From: Diphasiastrum complanatum
Taxonomy: Eukaryota; Streptophyta; Lycopodiopsida; Lycopodiales; Lycopodiaceae
Length of the DNA: 64,000 nt
NCBI GenBank assembly: GCA_029204225.1
Contig: MU831560.1
Coordinates: 1-64,000, forward strand
Reading direction: 5' to 3'
The notes under the pieces were generated by a model. That model had not been told where the DNA came from, ran no database searches, and saw only the letters and a program-made list of their open reading frames with translations. Shown here in pieces: positions 1 through 10,144 of this stretch (the first letter of the stretch is position 1; every line of letters starts with the position of its first letter). Both the position numbers and the translations under genes were made by a program.

Positions 1-1780
1 TACAGCAAGATCGAAATAAATTTAGTTAAAATGTGTTCAATCTTTAGTCCAGTCACATGTTCAACGAGTTTCAACTACGTGTTCCACACGCCGATCCATT
101 CCTAAACATGAACAGTCACCAGCAACAACATCCCCACCAACAGATTTGGGGGGGGGGGGGGAGAGAGAGAGTGGATTTGCTTGGATCCACTGGAGCAGTT
201 ACGCTGCCAACAACAACACCAGCAAGATCGACAACCAAGGTCACAAACCCAAAGTCGACAAGGACAAGGCTAAGAAGATAGATGGGCAATCCAAAACGAC
301 TCGATCAAAAGAACTACCCCAATCACGATGAAGATCCTTCAGAAAGGGAAACACAAGCATTGGAAAATCAGTCTCCTTCTTCAACCAACCTCTTGCCATA
401 CTTCTGCGCCCATTCTCATGTCTATTGTCCACACCATCTACCATTGTCACTACCACCCTCCCTTCCATCTGTTTGTTTATCACCAGTTTACTGTTCTTAT
501 GAGAAATTCTCAATTTTTGATAGTCTTACCGAAGCAACTGATAGATCATTGCAAGTGTCTTGTGGAGATCAACTACCACCTGTATTGGTTGTTCAGCCGA
601 AGAAGATCTACAAAAGCAGACAAAGTAGCTCGAAGAAATAAAAAATAATAATGCAAAGAAACTGAGGAAGAAAGGACAAAACTTAAACAACAGATGAGTG
701 AGATCGATCTTGATCAAAAGAAACTCTCTGGAGTAATGATAGTTGAATCCCCTCTTATGAAGCCCAAAGAGATCCAAAAGTAACGGATCAAAGAAAGAGC
801 TGCAGAAAATGAAAGATGAAGACATCCGTGAACCTGCAAATAAAGCAAGCTCCTCACCCAGCAAGTGGTGGTCAAAGCTCGACATTGCAAGGGTCCAAGG
901 CTGCAATTGTAGAACTATCAGTTCCTTCACCTTGTCACCAAGCCTTCATCATGTTTCCTTATCGTTATCAAACCGTGCATCCAAATCTGTTCCTACCACC
1001 AGTTTTTGATGAATCCATCCCCTTGAGACTGATAATCAAAGTTTGTGCAACCTGCAGAACAAAGGTTTTCCTTGAGACTGGAACTTCAACTGAGAGAAGA
1101 ATCGCGGAAACACCTAGAGGCAAATGGAGGATACAGACCTCCCAAAAGAAACCAAAGATGGAATCTGCCAAGAAACCAAAGATGAAACCGTCAATGGCAG
1201 ATACAAGTGACTAAACAAAGAGACACATGGAAAGCACTCAAGCATGCAAGTTATGAAGTTGCTGGGAGCTCTCCAATTTTGAGAATGTCAACCACCTCTA
1301 GCAATAAGACATTCTAATCCAATTGTGGCAATTCGTGAAAGACAGTTTTTGTGATAAAGACTGGCGACAATAAGCACTTGGTTTTATGTAAGCGAACTAG
1401 GATCTACGCTTTTCCAAGTGACGATCAAAGATGCCAATGCAAAGCGGAGCGACATCGTCCAATATGAGTTGCAGTGGGTCCTACAACACATTAGGGGTGG
1501 GATGATGTTGGCTGATTTTGTCGAATCTCCAAGATACTCGGACAGAGCAACTCAAGAGCACCTCTCACCTTAGACCGAGGAGGTCTCTAAGAAGACGAGA
1601 CTAATGAAGACTGGGAGCTAAGTATGGGAGACGAGAAATGTTAGTTAGTAATAACAAGTAAGAACTGTGTAAGCCTCATGGTGAATCCCGGAAGATGGAA
1701 TGACCATGTAGGGACTAGTATTTCTAACCAAATGTAATAAATGCAAGTAGACCCCTCTTAAAAAAAGTAGAGTGAGCCAC
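1..1780 (+). repeat. Diverged dispersed repeat, copy 1
   Basis: This stretch aligns by eye over nearly its whole length with 27438-29265 on the same strand. Shared landmarks include the opening AAATTTAGTTAAAATKTGTTC, the phrase GTAAGCCTCATGGTGAATCC and the closing GTAGACCCCTCTTAAA. The copies differ by many substitutions and small indels, so the duplication is old. The only protein-like part is a charged helical stretch encoded near 690-780, which parallels the better preserved reading frame near 28130-28280 in the second copy. A run of about 13 G residues followed by GA repeats lies at about 149-172. No known domain was recognised. It could be the interior of a transposable element whose LTR follows. 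Confidence 0.7.
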
Positions 1781-2660
1781 CTTTTGATGGTGACTTCTAG
1801 TGGAGAGCATTATTCCACTTGTAATTTACGAAATGTGGAAATTCCACTAGGATGCCACCTAAGGAGCTCTCTTGGTTATTTAAGAGACTCCCTCTTTTTG
1901 AAGAGGAGCTTTTTGCATTGTATCTACTCCATGCTTAATAAGAAGATTTTCCATGAGTTTGATGCTACACTAAGATCCTTGATCATGATGGTTTTCTTGA
2001 GTGATGCCCCTATGATCATGCCCTTCCATTCATATTGTGTGTGGTTGTGGATTTAGAGTGGATTAGTTTTCTTGCTTTCCTAGTTGTGGATTAGATTTCT
2101 TGTTTTCTTGTGGATTAATGTAGGAGCCAGCATTCAAGTAAACTAAATAGGCTAGATCTGTGGTGTGATTCTTGCATATCTTTGTATAATCTAGTTCTTG
2201 ATGTTCTTGGGATGTCCAAGAATCAAAAGGCTCGTTGGTTTCTTGATTTTTGGACTTCTAACATGTTGTAGATTAGTTTCTTGTTTCTTGTTTTGTCAAT
2301 TTATGCAAGGTAGTTCAGTGTAAATGTAGTGTAGGCTCTGATTTCAGTCCGTTTTAAGTGTAGGTAGATGTAGAATCTGTAGAACGTTCATTGGTTTGTC
2401 TGCTGATCTGTGAATGAGCGTTCTTGGCTTGCATCCATGTAGAATGTAAGTGCGTTCAAGAGTGACATCTCTGAGTTGTCCTCTGATAGGTAGGACATAA
2501 AGAAAATACTACAACGAAACTTTGTTTCCTTTTGCCTGGGTTGGCATCGTAAAATCAATCAAGAAACCATCTAATGATTGCCATGAAGCCTGATAACAGG
2601 CAGAAACGGTTCTGTAAGCAAGAAGCAGAAAAATAAAGAACAGGTCCTCTGGAGCAGGGG
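1781..2660 (+). repeat. LTR-like repeat with conserved hairpin, copy 1
   Basis: The part from about 2117 to 2660 recurs at 29266-29760 and 47965-48505. Common features are CATTCAAGTAAACTA at the start, a hairpin at 2214-2255, a block around a GATAGG-GGACA motif near 2490, and an AGCAGGG motif near the end. The segment 1781-2188, with a TTATTTAAG promoter-like motif near 1878, is missing from the second copy. The arrangement, downstream of the repeat at 1-1780, suggests an LTR, but I could not define both termini or a primer site. Confidence 0.5.
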
Positions 2661-2662
2661 AT

Positions 2663-2863
2663 TTGTCAACACTAGATAAGTATGCATCTCTATGGTGGGC
2701 TGCTATGAAATCAAATCATGAAGCTGCATCCACTTGGCATAGCTTTAAAAAGCAAATTAAAGCACACTTTTTGCCAAAGGAATATAATAAAGATACTTTA
2801 GCTGCTTGGGACATCTTTAGGCAAAAGCAAAATGAGAAAGTAGTTGAGTATGTTAAGAGATAG
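2663..2863 (+). pseudogene. Gypsy-type Gag fragment
   Basis: About 66 residues resemble part of the retrotransposon Gag domain of plant Gypsy elements: an aromatic cluster LWWAAMK, then TWHSFKKQIKAHF and a final YVKR. Gag forms the virus-like particle that packages element RNA. The frame is open at its left end and stops at a TAG, only a few bases before the LTR of the 2872-5988 element. The piece is far shorter than a full Gag. It may belong to the same Gypsy element as the integrase at 6245-7593, now separated by the insertion and by loss of protease and reverse transcriptase. That link is inference from order and strand. Confidence 0.6.
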
Positions 2864-2871
2864 ACCTAAAG

Positions 2872-3387
2872 TGTAGGCTGATATTCTATGAATATTTGAG
2901 CCATCTTGAAAAAGATACAGACTTAAGCCTAGAACTGGATCAGTCAAGTTTAGGCCTTTGCGCCATGTTGTAACAGCTTAAAGTTGTTTAGTTCTAAGCC
3001 TAAGTCTAGAAGATTCAAACTTAAACTAGTCTGAATAAGTTCAACTTAAGTTAGTTCAGTTGTTTATGGTCCGTTGGGGGTTTGTCCCTTGGCACCAATG
3101 TGATTCAAAGTTAATTTAGTCCCATAATGCCTTTTTGTAAGTGACCACCACTCCAAGTATATATAGGAGTGGAAGAGTCCATTTTCAAATAGAACCTCAT
3201 TTGCAATACATGCCTATCTTTCTCTCTAAGTGTTCTCCCTTGTGTGGTTTCATGTACTGTGTTACTTCACATTGTATTGTATATTATTCATCTGGCAACA
3301 AGTTAAGTTAATCTAGGCCCTCCATTCTCTAGTAGGGTAAGCCTTAGAGGATGAGATTTAGTTTCGGGTTTTATCTTTTAGGTAACA
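2872..3387 (+). repeat. 5' LTR of the 2872-5988 element
   Basis: Starts TGTAGGCTGATATTC and runs to about GGTAACA. The TATATATA at 3158-3165 probably directs transcription, leaving about 220 bp of R and U5. The exact right end is uncertain by a few bases, because the 3' copy reads GGTTAAG at the equivalent place. Confidence 0.75.
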
Positions 3388-3488
3388 GCATGCATGACCA
3401 GTGACAATCATGTTCCAAAACAATAATTATCTTCCGGGTTGGAGCTAGCATCACTTATTCTTGCAATCGATTGCAAGGAATTTATATT

Positions 3489-3524
3489 TCTCTCTCAAAA
3501 AAAAAAGAAAAAAAAAGAGAGAGA
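3489..3524 (+). repeat. Short CT/GA stem with A-rich loop
   Basis: TCTCTCTC at 3489-3496 is followed by an almost pure A tract and then GAGAGAGA at 3517-3524, giving a potential 8-bp stem. It lies in the untranslated leader of the element between the 5' LTR and the first ORF. Confidence 0.5.
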
Positions 3525-3599
3525 CCACTTGCATAAGCTATCAAGCAGCATATTATCTATATTGTGAGTTTCAGAACTAAGCAAAGTGCTTGATCAGAC

Positions 3600-4145
3600 A
3601 TGAAACCTAGCAGGTACACTCAAGAAATTCACTTGGTCTCATTTACTGATCTTTCCCAAAAGCTAGCAGTGGCTTGTCCTTTCTTGGAGCGGCTAAACTT
3701 CGACACACGACTTATTTCCGGTGTGCAACATGAATGCCTAGTGCGTGCGGCTTATTCTACATTTGATGACGAGCTCCAGACATTCAGGATTCCTAGACGC
3801 AACGATGAGGATCCAATTCCTATCTCACCACATATCCTAAGCCACTTGGGGTTCCCGAATGAAGGAGAGCCTATGCACGACAGAGGGCAATCATGGCTGA
3901 ACTCAAAGAGCTGCCGAAATAACAAGGACATTCAAGCATGCTTACAACATAGGGATGATCTCATCAAGACCCTAGAAACACAGTTAGAAGCTGAACGACA
4001 AAGCCACAGGAACTTACGGACCACTATGATGGGCAATATTCAACGGATTGATTTCAACCAGTTCCAAGCACCACCAATCCTAGAAGGCACCGTAATATCT
4101 CTCGCTTCCTATCAGAAGTTAACTCAGGTACTGATGGCGAAATAG
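3600..4145 (+). CDS. Unfamiliar retroelement protein (ORF X), first part
   Basis: A 181-codon frame starts at an ATG 213 bases after the 5' LTR. I do not recognise a named domain. Residues about 15-60 read as a helical block containing QHECLVRAAYSTFDDE. This block matches QHESLIRAAYSSYTDK encoded on the minus strand at 51675-52260, and the flanking residues align too. A charged segment with coiled-coil character follows (about residues 115-145). The frame ends at a TAG, but helical Gln-rich coding potential continues beyond it to about 4325. The first position in the element is where Gag normally lies, so a Gag-like or packaging role is possible but unproven. Confidence 0.55.
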   Translation: MKPSRYTQEIHLVSFTDLSQKLAVACPFLERLNFDTRLISGVQHECLVRAAYSTFDDELQTFRIPRRNDEDPIPISPHILSHLGFPNEGEPMHDRGQSWLNSKSCRNNKDIQACLQHRDDLIKTLETQLEAERQSHRNLRTTMMGNIQRIDFNQFQAPPILEGTVISLASYQKLTQVLMAK

Positions 4146-4362
4146 CGCAAGCACAACAATTGTAGCAGGCCACTCTAGCAAATCAAACTGGACTCAACAC
4201 ACGGATTGAGGAGCTAGAAGGACAACTAAAAACATTATGCCAGCAGCTACCAACATTACACACAAATCATGAAGAAACACACGCCAAGCACCATAGACAA
4301 CAAGATGCAGGAACTGATGATACATAGGACAACAACGAGATAATCCAGAGTATCACTCAACA

Positions 4363-5473
4363 ATGGTGGAACATCAAAGCACACAAGGGGGTACTACCAC
4401 GAACCACGAACGAGGCATCTCAACTGAAGAGCCTAACCCCACTGCCACTCAACCTGACACCACCTATCAAGCCTCATCACCCTCACTCGATGACACACCC
4501 CTCTCCCCACCACATGAACAATCACCTCACCACCTCGACACTCAACCTCATTCACCATCCATTGCTTATCTACTCCGCAAATACCCAACCCTCCCTCGTG
4601 AACTTTTCACAACCATACCAAACTCTCCACCACCCACACTTACCACAACTACAAAGGTACGACACAGAATCACACAGAAGAATCCTAGCCGACAGATGTT
4701 AATGTCAGAGGAGTTTAATAAAGCATATCCAAACTGGGAGGACCGAGGCGGGTACACTCTTCCCAATTTCACGATATGTAAATCTCACAAGCAGAAAGTG
4801 TTAGCATTGGAGCCGCAACCTTAGTGGCGACGTGCTATGATATTGGAAAATGCACATGCTTTCGAGCGCAATATCGCGGCACCGACTTACATGCATGTCA
4901 ATCCAACATATTATCCCATAAGGCGCAGAGAAGTATTCGGACCAGAAAGGGTTCCTAATAAAATATATTGGCCAATTCTACCTAAAGAAGTTTAGACCGA
5001 TGACCCAACGACCGATTTTGTAGCCAATTGCAACTATTTCTACCGAAGACATCATACAAATTCGGACCGCCATATTAGGTCCTTTGCAGATCATTGTGGC
5101 CTAATATCATTCCTTTCTATCTTAAATTGTTTTTGGGATAGAGATCTGCCGCCAATAGTTTTGGATATAAATAAACCCCTAAACATACCCATGGATCACA
5201 TCAATGTGGCAAGGCTTAACTATCGGGCGGCGATCACCAACAAACTTCACGTTGACATGGTTGAATCTTGTTACGTGTACAGATTTCTACATGCTTGATT
5301 ACTATCGGCCGCAACCATTTTTGGGCAAAATTTGATTTGAGAGAATGGAACAGATTGGTAGAGAAGTTCATAAAGTCCGGGTCGCCATCAATGTAGAGCT
5401 GCGGGAAGACCAGACAAGACAATAGGCAGCGGCAATTGACGTGGGACCGCCAATCCTTTGATGGAGGGGATAA
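4363..5473 (+). pseudogene. ORF X downstream part, Pro/Ser/Thr-rich linker and C-terminal domain
   Basis: A frame at 4363-4824 encodes a low-complexity Pro/Ser/Thr/His-rich region, then a more ordered section with EEFNKAYPNWEDRGGYTLP. After the TAG the same register continues with protein-like sequence (for example VNPTYYPIRRREVFGPERV and NKLHVDMVESCYVYRFLHA) to about 5300, then decays. Three or more stops interrupt it. Together with 3600-4145 the element once encoded a protein of several hundred residues laid out as helical N-terminus, flexible linker and C-terminal domain. No polymerase, protease or integrase motif is visible. The reading ends at the polypurine tract next to the 3' LTR. Confidence 0.5.
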
Positions 5474-5988
5474 TGTAGGCTGCTGATATTCTATGAATAT
5501 TCGAGCCATCTTGAAAAAAATACAGACTTAAGCCTAGAACTGGATCAGTCAAGTTTAGGCCTTTGCGCCATGTTGTAACAGCTTAAAGTTGTTTAGTTCT
5601 AAGCCTAAGTCTAGAAGATTCAAACTTAAACTAGTCTGAATAAGTTCAACTTAAGTTAGTTCAGTTGTTTATGGTCCGTTGGGGGTTTGTCCCCTAGCAC
5701 CAATGCAATTCAAAGTTAATTTAGCCCCATAATGCCTTTTTGTAAGTGACCACCACTCCAAGTATATATAGGAGTGGAAGAGTCCATTTTCAAAATGAAC
5801 CTCATTTGCAATACATGCCTATCTTTCTCTCTGAGTGTTCTCCCTTGTGTGGTTTCATGTACTGTGTTACTTCACATTGTATTGTATATTATTCATTTGG
5901 CAACAAGTTAAGTTAATCTAGGCCCTCCATTCTCTAGTAGGGTAAGCCTTAGAGGATGAGATTTAGTTTAGGGTTTTATCTTTTAGGT
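5474..5988 (+). repeat. 3' LTR of the 2872-5988 element
   Basis: Begins TGTAGGC and aligns with 2872-3387 throughout, including the TATATATA box. It differs by a CTG insertion near the start and about a dozen substitutions counted by eye. The right edge is placed at GGTTAAG, plus or minus a few bases. Confidence 0.75.
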
Positions 5989-6244
5989 TAAGCCGTCATT
6001 TGTTAGAAACTAAGGAGAAAAAAGAAAGAAGAGTGGATCTTGCCCGAAATACTCACTTACTCACTGTAGATCTTCTCATCCTTCATCCTCTCGGTTAGTT
6101 GAAAGCCATAGCCATTGGTTGGGAAACCACAATGCCTAGTCGAAGCCATAACGTGTTCTAGTTGGGAGTCCGCCATAGCACTCGTTAGTTGGAGCCATAG
6201 CTAGAGTTGAGGAATACGAACAGCTAACACAAAGTCATAAAGAC
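5989..6244. other. Spacer between LTR element and Gypsy integrase
   Basis: No coding signal was recognised. The stretch has several spaced imperfect repeats of an AGCCATAGC core (near 6106, 6140 and 6195), probably decayed retroelement sequence. Confidence 0.4.
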
Positions 6245-7593
6245 TATGTTTTGAAAGAAAGATATTTATTCAAAGAAGATAAGCTATGTATTCCCATAGC
6301 ATTTAGAACCAAGATCCTTCAAGAAACCCATAGTCCACCCTATGTTGGACATAGGGGAATCCCTTCAACTTTGAAAGCTCTGAAAAGATTCTTTATTGGC
6401 CTACTATGCATCGAGACACAAAGCATTATATAAATGCATGTCTAGTTTGTCAACACAATAAAGATGAACAAGGATTAAAAACTCCAGGATTACTTCATCC
6501 TTTGCCTATTCCTAAAGCTCCCCGAAAACATATTACCATGGACTTTGTTTCTGGTTTTCCTAAAACCAAAAATGAAAATGAGATGATATGGACTATCATT
6601 GATAGATTTAGCAAACATACTCATTTTATTCCCTGTAAGAAAAAGCTTAAGGTACCCGAAGCTGCTCATTTGTTTATTAGTCACATCTTTAGGCTACATG
6701 GACTACCCAAAAGTATAGTGTCTGATCGGGATACGAGATTTACTAGCAACTTTTGGAGAGCCTTTTTGATAATCTGGGGACAACCCTTAAATTATCTTCT
6801 TCTTTCCATCCCCAAATTGATGGTCAAAGTGAAATTACTAATCAAACCATCATAGATTTGTTGAGAAATTATGTAAGTGATCAGAAGACTCAATGGGAAC
6901 ACTATCTCCCTATACTAGAATATGTTCACAATAACACCGTTCATTCTTCTACTGGTAAAGCGCCTTTTGAAGTAATTTATGGAAAACCTATTGTGCCTCC
7001 CGTATTAAGGACTAAAGAAAAGATATTTGTCTCAGATGAATTTGTGCAGGATTATCAAGACACCTTTTCAAAGGTTCAGCAACCCATTGCAAGTGCACAA
7101 CAGAAACAACAGAAAGTGCAGATATGCATCAGAGGGCAATCAAGTACGATGAAGGAGAACTAGTTCTCCTAAAATTTGAAAAGAAAAGGCTCAGGAAAAA
7201 GAAGGGCAGCATGAAACTCTACCCAAAACTAGCCCAAAAGTATTATGGACTTTTAAAGTCAAGAAAGTAATCAATGAGGTTACATGTGAGCTTGATTTGC
7301 CTATCACTTGGAAAATCCATAGCAAATTCCATGTAAGCTTACTAAAGAAATTCAATGGTCCAGAACCAGAAGGATTTACAGATTTTGAACCACCATAAGT
7401 TCAAGGAATCGAAAAAATCCTTCAACCTGAGCAGATGATGCACAAGACAAAAACTGGAAGAAAAGGGATAACTTTTACATTATACCTACTCAAGTTTAAG
7501 AACTATCCTACTACGGATGCAAGATGGATGGAAAAAGAATTCTTCCAAGAATATCCAGAAATTTTAAATGTTTATTTGAGAAATGTCTGTTGA
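6245..7593 (+). pseudogene. Gypsy (chromovirus) integrase with C-terminal chromodomain
   Basis: The reading passes through three frames. It shows the H-H-C-C zinc module (HSPPYVGH and CLVC, about 6325-6450), then the integrase core with an Asp in TMDFVSGFP, an Asp in SDRDTRF and a Glu in DGQSEITN, so all three DDE residues are discernible. The C-terminal part contains SKFHVSLLKKF followed by a chromodomain-like segment (KFKNYPTTDARWMEKEFF, about 7490-7550), the hallmark of plant chromoviruses. Frameshifts occur near 6400, 6755 and 7130. Integrase would insert element cDNA, and the chromodomain biases target choice. Protease, reverse transcriptase and RNase H are absent upstream. The stop is followed 19 bases later by a polypurine tract and an LTR start. 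Confidence 0.9.
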
Positions 7594-7612
7594 GGACAAC
7601 GCTTAATGCGTC

Positions 7613-7619
7613 AGAGGGG
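7613..7619 (+). promoter_or_regulatory. Polypurine tract of the chromovirus
   Basis: AGAGGGG lies directly before a TGTAAAATTG LTR start and just after the integrase stop codon. It would prime plus-strand synthesis during reverse transcription. Confidence 0.7.
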
Positions 7620-8520
7620 TGTAAAATTGTATAGACCAAATTGACCAAGAAATAAAGGCTATCCAGTCTTCCATTCTTTTTGTATGAAACGTATTTTGAA
7701 TATTAAAGCTTATTACTCTAACTGATGAAATATGAATGCAAGTATCATTACCTGAAGACAAGAAATGAAACTGTAGATCAATGCTAATAGTTTGATATGC
7801 AGGTTCTAGAAATAGAATCTAATGATGAACCATTATATGGTATGACTCCTAACCTTTTCTTAAGGGTATGTGCAGGTACTAAGAAGAGTACCTGAAGAAT
7901 GAATCTAAAGAAGCTTCTTAAAGCTTAAAGATGGTACCTGAAGAAGGCCCAATCGATTCTATAAAGATTGGGAGAAGAAACCAAAGGACTGATCACCCTT
8001 TGTGTCACACTCCACTATGATTGGGGATGGGCAACCCCTAGAAAAAAGGGCCTAGGAATTGATGAAAATTATGCAAGGTAAAATGGACATATACAAAGCC
8101 TTTCCCATGTCATGAAAAACACTTGGGTAAATTCCAATGTTGTAAAACAAGAAATATTCAACTTGAAAGTGGCTAACATTAAATGTTAAGCTACCTACCT
8201 TCCATCCTTATCAATATCTAACTTACCTAATTTTTCAGATGGCTTGTAAGCCATAAGACACCTAAGAAATGTGCCCTCCTACTGCTCCCCTTTTGCTCTA
8301 ACTAATGGATAAGCACCCTCTCATACCTATACACCTCACCCTCTCACTTTACTTCTCCTAGAATCTCCCTTACACGTTTCACACTTATTTTGGACACCTT
8401 AGCCACTTCCTCAAGGCTACACATACCCTATAAAAGGACTAACTCGCCCCTCTCCCTCATTATTCATCTCCCATTAATTTTTCTTCTAAAATTTTCATCA
8501 CCATCCATAAGACTGAAGGC
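7620..8520 (+). repeat. 3' LTR of the chromovirus (left part)
   Basis: Starts TGTAAAATTG next to the polypurine tract. A TATAAAAG box lies at 8429-8436, about 810 bp into the LTR. No partner 5' LTR lies in the window, so the right boundary is not fixed. The LTR may extend through the tandem array at 8521-8850 or further. Confidence 0.65.
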
Positions 8521-8850
8521 CATGCATGTCACACCATCCATGACTTGATGACCATGCATGTCACACCATCCATGACTTGGTGGTTTTGCATGTCACACCA
8601 TCCATGACTTGATGGCTTTGCATGTCACATCATCCATAGCTTAATGGTCATGCATGTCTGATTTGGAAATTGCATGTCTGATTTGGGAGCTTGTATGTTT
8701 GATTTGGGGAATTGCATGTATGATTTGAAGCCTGCATGTTGGAACTAGAGCTTGCATGTCATACCATCCCTAGATTAATGACTTTGCATGATGGAATTGA
8801 AGCTTGCATGTCAGATTTGATTCATGCATGTCATGCCTCCTAATGTCGAA
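8521..8850 (+). repeat. Mixed-period tandem array (32-bp and 20/21-bp units)
   Basis: A TTGCATGTC-type core recurs with GCATGTC-like starts at 8524, 8556, 8588, 8620, 8652, 8672, 8693, 8714, 8734, 8754, 8786, 8806 and 8826. Successive spacings are 32, 32, 32, 32, 20, 21, 21, 20, 20, 32, 20 and 20. Long units carry an extra CACACCATCCATGACTT-type segment. The array follows the TATA box of the chromovirus LTR, so it would lie in R/U5 if the LTR extends this far. Confidence 0.8.
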
Positions 8851-9478
8851 TGCCTATGCATGCTCTTTTCTTGATCAGTAAGCTTTTGCATGTCATTAGA
8901 AACCACTTTTCTTGGTATAAGATTCTTTAAGATCCAAAATTTGTTAACTTCTGGTTGATGTAAAGATCTAAGAATCCATCTTCCCAAAACCACTGTATAT
9001 GTATTTGGCCTTGGGCCATTTGATCTTGCATAATTTGAAAGAAAAATCCTTCTGGGGGGGTTCCCCATCTTGACCCCTCAGCAAGTCTCATGAATGAATG
9101 ATTTTGTGATTGAATGTTAAATTTCTTCACTAAGTTTCGAGTTTTTTTCAAGTTCTATTCAATCATGTTTTGTTGATTTGTTTTTTTTTTTTAAGTCACA
9201 ACTTTTAAAGTCAGGACTTTAGAATTAGTAGACCTTCACTTCAAGTTCACAGCAAAGGTGACGTAAGAACGGTTTCTAAGGCATTCTGGCCACTTGGCCA
9301 ATGTGTTGCTTTTCTTGCTAAGGTGTGAAAAAGGCTAAGGTGCCTAAAAATGGATACGGCAAAAAAATCTTAAGAAGGAAAAATGTGAAGGTCCGAAAAC
9401 ATGTAGTCGGCCTTCGGTTTTCAGGATGCTCATTACTTGAACGATTTGTTTAAGGCTGAGCATAAGAAATAACACTCC
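8851..9478. other. No gene recognised; probable LTR remnants
   Basis: AT-rich sequence with short open frames that look like chance. The right end may be LTR sequence of the Copia remnant at 9480-10105, because a polypurine tract (minus-strand reading AAGGGGGAG) followed by TGTTATTTC sits at about 9474-9484. Confidence 0.4.
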
Positions 9479-9479
9479 C

Positions 9480-10105
9480 CCTTAATGTGGATCTTGAAAA
9501 ATTTTGATCTTCAGATTTAACATATCGTTAAATCTAAGATGTTGCTCCTTTGATAGAGCCTTTGTGAAGTAATCTACTGCCATGTAGTTTGTTCTGCAGA
9601 AAAACCAATTCTACTTCCTTGCTGTGCACTTTATCTCTAAGGTAATGATACCTGATTTTTATATGTTTGCTTTGAGAGTGAAATCTCGGATTGAGAGATA
9701 GCGCTATTGTGCTTTGATTGTCACATTAGATTGTTGTAGAAAGTGGTTGTGCAAGGTTCAAGTCTGCAAGCAGTGTTCTTAGTCAAATCACCTCTTTGGT
9801 TGCATTGGTGGCAACTATGTATTTGGATTCTATTGATGATACTGCAACTGAGGTTTGCTTCCGGCTGTTCCATGAGATTGGGCCTTGGTTGTATAAGAAT
9901 ACAAATCCAGAAGTTGATTTTCTGGTGTCGACATCTCCTGCCCAATCTGCATCTATGTAGGCTTGAAGGATGTTGGCAGTGTGGCTACCTCCGGAGCAGA
10001 TGTTGAGAGTTTTCGTTTCTTGGATGTACTTCATGACCTTTGTTAGTGCCTTCCAATGAGTTAAGCCTAGATTTGACAGGAACTGGGTGAGTATACTGAT
10101 CAAAA
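9480..10105 (-). pseudogene. Copia RNase H remnant
   Basis: The minus-strand reading contains YIDADWAGDVDTRKSTSGF, the signature of the Copia RNase H domain, followed by SWNSRKQTSVAVSSIESKY. Downstream, in other frames and with stops, come fragments resembling the end of Copia Pol (DNQSTIALS, then SKHIKIRYHYLRDKV). RNase H would degrade the RNA template during reverse transcription. The reverse transcriptase that should precede it is missing, cut off where the 10145-20785 element begins. Confidence 0.85.
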
Positions 10106-10144
10106 GTATGCAGACACATCATATGTTGGAGATTTGAGGGGGGC

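Larger units (their letters stand above)
2872..5988 (+). mobile_element. Non-autonomous LTR retrotransposon with an unfamiliar ORF
   Basis: Two direct repeats of about 515 bp (2872-3387 and 5474-5988) flank a 2.09 kb interior. Both start TGTAGGC and contain a TATATATA box (3158-3165 and 5763-5770). A purine tract GATGGAGGGGA lies immediately before the right repeat, as expected for a polypurine tract. By eye the repeats differ at roughly a dozen positions plus a 3-base indel, mostly transitions. The interior encodes no protease, reverse transcriptase or integrase. It carries instead an ORF that matches only another segment of this window (51675-52260). A primer binding site and a target duplication could not be assigned with confidence. 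Confidence 0.8.

Noticed and set aside
8521-8850. Regularly spaced repeats considered as a CRISPR-like array
   Set aside because: The spacing shows two period classes, the intervening sequence is itself repetitive rather than unique, and the context is a plant LTR.
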